Source: a virus. From it: a stretch of 51,762 nucleotides of DNA. Numbering within the stretch: the stretch's first letter is position 1; each line of letters begins with the position of its first letter. Positions 46,627 through 51,762 of the stretch are shown one piece after another. Made by a program: the position numbers and the translations under genes. The stretch covers positions 1 to 51,762 of IMG/VR virus record IMGVR_UViG_3300020213_000040. The stretch is one strand, 5' to 3'. The notes beneath the pieces were generated by a model. That model searched no databases, was not told the DNA's origin, and saw only the letters and a program-made list of their open reading frames with translations.

Positions 46627-46871
46627 ACGATACGGCTAACGATTGTCTACGGGATCGGGTACTGGCTACACATCTGATGGTACTGGGGCATCGGCGCAAG
46701 CTGCGCGCTGGTCGCGCTGTCGTCTATCGGGGTCGCCACAGCTTCGTCATTCTCGGCCCCGACGGCAGTACGCGGATTATGCGGGTTGGCCATCGGTTGG
46801 GTGAGTGCCGGAATTGGCTCAGTGCTGCCGAATGGGTTGTGAACGAACTTAACTGGTGGGGGTGGCTGTGA
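46623..46871 (+). CDS. Hypothetical protein, 82 aa
   Basis: ATGA overlap again. It resembles the preceding small protein in layout (a helix, then RAVVYRGRHSFVILGPDGSTRIMRVG strands and a closing helix), so the two may be distant paralogues. Function unknown. Confidence 0.5.
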   Translation: MNDTANDCLRDRVLATHLMVLGHRRKLRAGRAVVYRGRHSFVILGPDGSTRIMRVGHRLGECRNWLSAAEWVVNELNWWGWL

Positions 46872-47479
46872 GCGAAATAGTGATGGATGCGTTTGAGGTC
46901 ATTGAGCAGGCGGCCAAAGCAGGCGATGACATTTGGGAAATGGCTATCGGGGCAGGGCTTCAGGCGCATGAAGATATGGATACCGGACGCTGGCTCATCG
47001 GTGATCTTTCCCTTCTTGTAAGCAAGCAATACGGCGAACACCGCATTGAAGATTTCGCCAAAAGCATCAAGGTCGAGGTCGGGCGAGCGAAGGAATATCG
47101 GACAGTGTGCCGGTTCTGGAGAAAATCGGTACGTACCGATTTTCTGGCAGATCGCCCGAATGTGACCTATTCGCACCTGCGAATCGCCATGCGCTTGAAG
47201 ATGCTGGAGAAGGCGATGGATTTCATTGAGGAGTGCAGCGATAGCGACTGGACAGCGGAATTTGCCCGCCTCGAACTGAATAGGCGGCTCGGCAAACCTG
47301 TTCCGCCGCCGCGAGTATTGGATGCTCAGGCAAATCTAAGACTCATCGACTCGAAGACCTTCACCCTGACACTTGAAGCCCTGTCCTTCATCGTTGGCGA
47401 TGGGCTAGGCATCGTTGATGGTAAGAGCGTTCGCATCGTCATGTACGAGCTGTCGAAGGATGAAAACGATGCTGTTTAA
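46868..47479 (+). CDS. Hypothetical protein, 203 aa
   Basis: GTG 46868 in a GTGA overlap is preferred over GTG 46856. Helical, with IEDFAKSIKVEVGRAKEYRTVCRFW and PNVTYSHLRIAMRLKMLEKAMDFIEECSDSDWTAEFARLELNRRLGK, a plan seen in some phage and plasmid replication-associated proteins. No family can be named. It overlaps the helicase by 11 bp. Confidence 0.55.
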   Translation: MSEIVMDAFEVIEQAAKAGDDIWEMAIGAGLQAHEDMDTGRWLIGDLSLLVSKQYGEHRIEDFAKSIKVEVGRAKEYRTVCRFWRKSVRTDFLADRPNVTYSHLRIAMRLKMLEKAMDFIEECSDSDWTAEFARLELNRRLGKPVPPPRVLDAQANLRLIDSKTFTLTLEALSFIVGDGLGIVDGKSVRIVMYELSKDENDAV

Positions 47480-49190
47480 TGAGAAACAGTACCAACCGCA
47501 GCGTTTGCGGGAGTATCAGGAAAAGGCCGTCGCTGCTATTCAACACGCATGGGACTCTGGCGATCCTGCACCGCTCGCAGCGCTGGCAACCGGCGCTGGC
47601 AAAACCACCATTCTGGCCCAGCTTCTCGTTGAGACCGTGACACCGATGATTCATCGTGCGCTGGTCGTTGGTCATACTGAGGAGATCGTGACCCAGCTTC
47701 ACGAGCGGGTTATCAACCAGTTCGGCGGAGAACTCAACCACTACTTCGGCGACGATTTCGCACCCGGCATCGGCATCGTGATGGCTGAACAGGATGCCGC
47801 CGATGCGCGTATTGTGGTGGCGACACGTCAGTCCCTCCATAAGAAACGACTGGCGAAGCTGCTCGAACACGGCGCTTTCGATATTCTGATTATCGACGAA
47901 GCACATCACGCACTCGCCGATAACAGCTACGGAAGCATCAAAGAAACGCTGACCGAAGCAAACCCGCTTTTGCGAACAGCAGGTTTCACCGCTACGCCGA
48001 AGCGCACAGACAAAGAAGCGCTGGGCAGCTTGTTCACATCGATCTGCTATCAATGGCTGATTCCTGAAGGGGTTGGCTCCGGCTATCTCGTACCAGCTAC
48101 CCGGCTGAAGGTCAGCACAAAAGTCGATGTCAGCGATTTAAGAACACAGAAGGGCGATTACGAGCAGAGCAAGCTGATCTCGGCTCTCGACACTGCTAAC
48201 TGGCGCGACCTGTGCGTGAATGCCTATCAGCAGTACATCGCGCCTTCTAACCGCATGGCATTAGCGTTCCTTCCCAATGTAGCGATGAGCCAGAATTTCG
48301 CGGCAGCGCTGCGGGAGATCGGGGTGGCAGCCGCGCACATCGACGGCGAGACACCCAAAGAGGAGCGGCGGCGTATCCTCGCGCAGTATGCAGCGGGCGA
48401 GATCCGCATCATCTCTAACTGCATGGTCTTTACCGAGGGCTTCGATTCACCTCAAACCAGCGCAATTTTATTGGCGCGTCCGACACGGCAGTCCACTTTA
48501 TTTACGCAAATCATCGGGCGTGGTCTACGTCCATATCCCGGCAAACACGACTGCCTGATCGTCGATATGACAGTGGTGGACACAAAGGCTTTGGAGGTCG
48601 GAACTCTGTTGGGGCGGTTGATCTCATGCCCGGAGTGCAAAGTCGAGTTCTACGCAGCGTTGAAGTGCTGCCCACAGTGTGGCGCGGAACGCAAGATCAG
48701 CCTCCGCGAAGCCTACGAGCGCGATCTGTTCGTTGGCGATGAGAACGGCGGTAGCAAACCCGGTCAAGGTCTGTTCGCCGATTATCAGCCGATGTTCGAG
48801 AAGGCGTTTGCAGCGTGGTATCGCGGGGCAGATGGTTTCTTCTCCTGTACGTTGAGTTTCGAAGATGGCGCGCTGGTGATCGTGCCGCCGCTGCAAGACA
48901 ACCTCTACCGCCTCGTGCATGTCCCCAAGATCAAAGACGCACCTTCGCAAGTGTTGGCGCGCAATGATGACCTAACGGCGCTGATGTTGGACGCCGACGA
49001 GCAGGTGCAGCAGCGATCCGAAGCCAGCATTACACAGAAAGATGCGTTCTGGCGCGGAGATCCGCCGTCGCCAGCGCAGATCAATTTATTGAGCAAGTTG
49101 GGGGTAGTCATACCCGATGGTTTATCGAAGGGTGCGGCGAGTCAGTTGATAACGCATACGCTGGCTGTGCGCCGCTTGGTCATGGAGTAA
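47469..49190 (+). CDS. SF2 DEAH-type helicase with zinc ribbon, 573 aa
   Basis: AAGGATG precedes ATG 47469. Motifs: LREYQEKAVAAI (Q-like), ATGAGKTT (Walker A, 40-47), DEAH (143-146), TAGFTATPKR (motif III), FTEGFDSPQTSAILLARPT (V) and QIIGRGLRP (VI). A zinc ribbon (CPEC...CPQCG, ~396-417) follows, then a C-terminal domain without motif. This resembles UvsW/RadD-like helicases. A role in replication restart or origin opening is likely. Confidence 0.9.
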   Translation: MLFNEKQYQPQRLREYQEKAVAAIQHAWDSGDPAPLAALATGAGKTTILAQLLVETVTPMIHRALVVGHTEEIVTQLHERVINQFGGELNHYFGDDFAPGIGIVMAEQDAADARIVVATRQSLHKKRLAKLLEHGAFDILIIDEAHHALADNSYGSIKETLTEANPLLRTAGFTATPKRTDKEALGSLFTSICYQWLIPEGVGSGYLVPATRLKVSTKVDVSDLRTQKGDYEQSKLISALDTANWRDLCVNAYQQYIAPSNRMALAFLPNVAMSQNFAAALREIGVAAAHIDGETPKEERRRILAQYAAGEIRIISNCMVFTEGFDSPQTSAILLARPTRQSTLFTQIIGRGLRPYPGKHDCLIVDMTVVDTKALEVGTLLGRLISCPECKVEFYAALKCCPQCGAERKISLREAYERDLFVGDENGGSKPGQGLFADYQPMFEKAFAAWYRGADGFFSCTLSFEDGALVIVPPLQDNLYRLVHVPKIKDAPSQVLARNDDLTALMLDADEQVQQRSEASITQKDAFWRGDPPSPAQINLLSKLGVVIPDGLSKGAASQLITHTLAVRRLVME

Positions 49191-49194
49191 AAGC

Positions 49195-50358
49195 GTGAGT
49201 TCAAAGATTCTGCCGAACACATTTATGAGTTTTAACCTCTACGTCGATGTGGCGATGGAACTGCTCACACCGGAAGAATACACGGTGCTTTCATACGCGA
49301 CCCGTCATATCCTCGGCTGGCAGGATAAGGTCAACAAACGACGTGGATTTATCAGCCTAACGATGTTTGAAGGTGGCTTCAGCACTGGTGAGGGGACTCA
49401 CTTCGGTGGTACTGGACTAGGCCGCGCCACGTTGCTCAAGGCGCTGGATGGACTGACACAGGCGAATTTGCTAGTCAAAATCGGTGAGCCGACAGCTGAT
49501 GGACAAGAGTGGGAACTCGGTGAAGAAATTCGTTGGGACTATTTACTTGCCCGTCAAGCGGCTAAAGACGAGCAGAATCGGCTTAAAACCGAAAAGGCGC
49601 GTAGTACCCGAAAAGCCCGCCAAGTGGTTAGTCCCACAAACCAGCAGGTGGTTAGTCCCACAAACCAGCAGGTGGTTAGTCCCACAAACCAGCAGCGGTT
49701 AGTCCCACAAACCAGTGCTGGTTTGTCGCACAAACTGAATCAAAGACATCTTCAAAGACACCTTCAAAACCATATTGCGCCTACCGGCGCACCGGCTTCT
49801 TCCATCACAGACGAAACGGGACTATATCCTTGCACATCAGCCGACATAGTGGCTCTCATCGGCGCATGGTGGGACTGGACACCGCGTCGGCCAACGAAAC
49901 GCGGGCAGGTCATTGAGTCAAAGCAGCATTTTGCTAATAAGACCAACCGCGAATACGCGCAGAACCTCGTCCAGCGCGGGGTGCTGCCTGCCGACTTCAT
50001 TCGCTGCTTGGGCGAGATTCGCAACGATGAGAACTCGCGCCTGCACGATAAGGAGATGACCTTCTGCTATGCCGGGGAAGTCGTCGAGGAGTGGGTGCAG
50101 GAAGATCGCGCAGAGAACTGGTACACCGAAGATGCGCCGCGCATCACGCCGCGTAAGCCGGATGTCGCGGTCAATATGGGCGAGATCGGCGAGGGCGATA
50201 ACCTGCTGGAGCGGCTCGCCAATGACCCGACTGTGATCGTCGATGTTCCTGCGCCGTACATCTCCCCACATGAAGCGAGTGAAGCTGAAGACGATGAGAG
50301 CGGCGAATTCTCTGCCGACGATGCCACACTGCTGGCGGAACTGGGGCTGCCGCTATGA
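49195..50358 (+). CDS. Phage replication initiator (lambda-O-like) with origin iterons inside, 387 aa
   Basis: Start GTG 49195. The N-terminal ~120 residues (FMSFNLYVDVAMELLTPEEYTVLSYATRHILGWQDKVNKRRGFISLTMFEGG...GLGRATLLKALDGLTQANLLVKIG) form the winged helix of O/DnaD-type initiators. A linker with VVSPTNQQ repeats is the translation of DNA iterons (49626-49737). The C-terminal half may bind the helicase (SKQHFANKTNREYAQNLVQRGVLPADFIRCLGEI) and is acidic at its end. The stop overlaps the dnaB start. Confidence 0.82.
   Translation: MSSKILPNTFMSFNLYVDVAMELLTPEEYTVLSYATRHILGWQDKVNKRRGFISLTMFEGGFSTGEGTHFGGTGLGRATLLKALDGLTQANLLVKIGEPTADGQEWELGEEIRWDYLLARQAAKDEQNRLKTEKARSTRKARQVVSPTNQQVVSPTNQQVVSPTNQQRLVPQTSAGLSHKLNQRHLQRHLQNHIAPTGAPASSITDETGLYPCTSADIVALIGAWWDWTPRRPTKRGQVIESKQHFANKTNREYAQNLVQRGVLPADFIRCLGEIRNDENSRLHDKEMTFCYAGEVVEEWVQEDRAENWYTEDAPRITPRKPDVAVNMGEIGEGDNLLERLANDPTVIVDVPAPYISPHEASEAEDDESGEFSADDATLLAELGLPL
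49626..49737 (+). repeat. Origin iterons: four 19-bp copies plus an inverted copy
   Basis: GGTTAGTCCCACAAACCAG occurs at 49626-49644, 49650-49668, 49674-49692 and 49697-49715. The spacing is 24, 24 and 23 bp, so the fourth copy is in another reading frame (VVSPTNQ becomes RLVPQTS). ACAAACCAG-TG-CTGGTTTGT then gives a perfect inverted repeat (49707-49726). Repeats conserved despite a frame change are selected as DNA. This is the expected layout of a lambda-type origin within its initiator gene. Confidence 0.85.
49740..49775 (+). repeat. Three tandem 12-mers beside the iterons (candidate unwinding element)
   Basis: TCAAAGACATCT (49740-49751), TCAAAGACACCT (49752-49763), TCAAAACCATAT (49764-49775). 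AT-richer than the surroundings and directly after the iterons; three short tandem units recall the DnaA-type unwinding 13-mers. Confidence 0.6.
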
Positions 50359-51762
50359 ACAACCAAACAACATTGGCACAGCGGGCGAATCTCCCGCCTT
50401 ACAGTCAAGAAGCTGAAGAAGCGGTCATCGGCGCGATCATCAGTAATCCCGGAGCGCTGCATGATGTCGCCGCGTTCTTGGAGTCTAAGGGCTTTTATCT
50501 GCTACGCCATCAGCACATTTGGAACGCGCTGATTCGTCTCGACGAACGCGGCGAACCGATTGATTTGCTGACCGTCAGCGAAGAACTTAAGAACATGGGC
50601 GTATTGGACGAGATCGGCAGCGTTGCTTATCTGATGCAGCTCGTCAACAACACGCCGACCTCGATACATGCGGAGGCTTACGGGCAGCTCGTCGTTCGCA
50701 CCGCGATCCGTCGGCACATGCTCCGGGTAGGCGACGAAATTAAAGCGCTGGCACTGAATGGCGAAATCACCATCCAGCAAGCCTATCTGGAAGGCTTGCA
50801 GCGTTACGATGCTATTCAAGTGCATGACCGCCAGCAGTTCCTACCCGGCTCACTCTCGATCCAAAGCTACGATGAGACGCTCGAAGACCTTATCAGACGC
50901 AATCGGGCTGGCGAAATGCTCGGCTATCCGCTTCCGCCTGCGTTGAAACGATTGTCTGAAGCGCTTCCGGTGCTGCTGCCCGGACATCTGGTCGTCGTGT
51001 CCGGGACTTCGGGCAGCGGCAAATCGGCGCTGATGGAGCAGCTCGCGGAGTGGTACGCCAGTCTCGGTTTGTTGTGCTATTACGCGCATACCGAAATGAG
51101 TACCAACGATTTGCTGCACCGCCGCATGGCGCGACATTCGGGCATTCCATTTCATCTGCTGGCGACTGGCAGCATCCAAGACGCTCAGTATCCGACGCTG
51201 CTCGATGCTGATGTGGAGATCAAGAAGTTCACGACCAACATCGCCTATCACTGGCTGCCGGATGTGGAGTTCTCGGTACTGGCGACTCAGATGCGCCGTG
51301 CTGCCGAGCATGGCGTGAAGATCTTCTTCCTCGATCACTTTCAGGATGTGAAGCCGCCTTCAAAGGGGACAAGCGATGTTCGCGCTTTCGAGGAAATGTG
51401 CGTGTGGCTGAACGCCTTCGCCGAGCATCGTCATGTGCTGGTGATCGTCGCCAGTCAGCAAAACCAGCGCGGCGATACCAAGTGGACGAAAAAGCTCACC
51501 GAAAAAGCGAGCGTTTGGATCGGTGTCAAGCGCGAACGGCTGCTCGGCGAGTACGTCTACACGCATGAGGGTGTTGAAGTCCGGGCGCAAAAAGGTGAGG
51601 ACACGCCTGTCGTCGATGTGTCGATCAACAAAGCGCGTTTCGGCAAGAAGGCGAAGCTCAAGATGATTTATCACGGGCCGCGCTTCATGTACCTCGATAT
51701 GTCGCAGGTGAAGCTGCCGAAACCAATCAGCATCGAGAGCGGCAAGATCATTCCGATGGATG
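50355..51762 (+). CDS. DnaB-like replicative helicase, N-terminal and main part (continues at 1-184)
   Basis: It starts in the ATGA overlap with the initiator. The N-terminal domain (PYSQEAEEAVIGAIISNPGALHDVAAFLESKGFYLLRHQHIWNALIRLDERGEPIDLLTVSEEL) is the DnaB helical domain. Walker A is GTSGSGKS (217-224), Walker B-like IFFLDHFQDV, and a QQNQRG-type motif near residue 365 is present. The gene crosses the contig ends and totals 486 residues, normal for DnaB. The initiator presumably loads it at the adjacent iterons. Confidence 0.93.
   Translation, partial: MNNQTTLAQRANLPPYSQEAEEAVIGAIISNPGALHDVAAFLESKGFYLLRHQHIWNALIRLDERGEPIDLLTVSEELKNMGVLDEIGSVAYLMQLVNNTPTSIHAEAYGQLVVRTAIRRHMLRVGDEIKALALNGEITIQQAYLEGLQRYDAIQVHDRQQFLPGSLSIQSYDETLEDLIRRNRAGEMLGYPLPPALKRLSEALPVLLPGHLVVVSGTSGSGKSALMEQLAEWYASLGLLCYYAHTEMSTNDLLHRRMARHSGIPFHLLATGSIQDAQYPTLLDADVEIKKFTTNIAYHWLPDVEFSVLATQMRRAAEHGVKIFFLDHFQDVKPPSKGTSDVRAFEEMCVWLNAFAEHRHVLVIVASQQNQRGDTKWTKKLTEKASVWIGVKRERLLGEYVYTHEGVEVRAQKGEDTPVVDVSINKARFGKKAKLKMIYHGPRFMYLDMSQVKLPKPISIESGKIIPMD
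51632..51762. repeat. Terminal overlap of a circular contig (right copy)
   Basis: This is the right-hand copy of the end overlap; 51637-51762 equals 6-131 exactly. Merging the copies gives a 51,631-bp circle and joins the helicase gene that starts at 50355 to its stop codon at 182-184. Confidence 0.9.

Noticed and set aside
49626-49737. Resemblance to a CRISPR array (regular ~24-bp repeats)
   Set aside because: There are no unique spacers of constant length; the interval between copies is 4-5 bp, no cas genes are present, and the repeats lie inside an initiator gene. Iterons explain them.

Overview
This window is a complete tailed-phage genome of siphovirus type that assembled as a circle. 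Bases 6-131 and 51637-51762 are identical. Joining the ends at a unit length of 51,631 bp restores an intact DnaB-type helicase gene of 486 codons running from 50355 through the join to 184. The genome carries a ParA/ParB partition operon, a plasmid-style replication gene and a CI/Cro-like switch. No integrase was seen, so it is most likely a temperate phage-plasmid that persists as an extrachromosomal prophage. The host cannot be proven from the sequence. The GC content appears somewhat above 50% (estimated by eye), the promoters are sigma70-like, the start sites are Shine-Dalgarno led, and the small TPR-like membrane protein resembles ones I associate with Chloroflexota (Anaerolineae). That host suggestion is tentative.

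Layout. (1) 42.6-51.8 kb and on through the join to about 7.8 kb: rightward early genes. They start at a consensus promoter with two palindromic operators opposite a leftward XRE repressor. They include a Gp3/RDF-like protein, an SF2 helicase, a lambda-O-like initiator with iterons inside its own gene, DnaB, and small accessory genes including an ASCH protein and a deoxyribosyltransferase-like protein. Two related IS200/IS605 elements sit among the accessory genes, one with TnpA and TnpB and one with TnpB only. (2) 7.8-8.2 kb: a non-coding stretch with a strong terminator and an atypical tRNA-like fold. (3) 8.2-35 kb: one long rightward late block with terminase, portal, MuF-like protein, scaffold, HK97-fold capsid, head-tail connectors, tail tube, tail chaperones joined by a -1 frameshift, tape measure, tail tip, fibres/spike and a lysis module, closed by a rho-independent terminator. 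An IS remnant splits the head genes at 12.8-13.2 kb. (4) 35.1-37.2 kb: a leftward operon with a DUF932 protein and repeated GC-rich hairpin spacers. (5) 37.3-41.4 kb: a rightward plasmid-maintenance module with an RHH protein, a wHTH-GIY-YIG protein, a Rep protein with internal repeats, ParA, ParB and a small third gene. (6) 41.5-42 kb: a leftward membrane protein, then the repressor.

How the parts work together. The repressor at 42.2 kb probably silences the early promoter at 42.65 kb. In that state the RHH-Rep-ParAB module would replicate and segregate the prophage as a plasmid. After induction the early operon would supply a second, phage-type origin (iterons at 49.63-49.74 kb plus three 12-mers) with its own DnaB, and the late block would build the virion and lyse the cell. 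Two separate replication genes, each with internal DNA repeats, suggest a dual-origin lifestyle like that of P1, although the protein families differ. The densest non-coding signals are the iterons, the slippery heptamer in the tail chaperone gene, the operator pair, four footprints of IS200/IS605-type elements with matching end hairpins, and the repeated hairpin spacers of the leftward operon.
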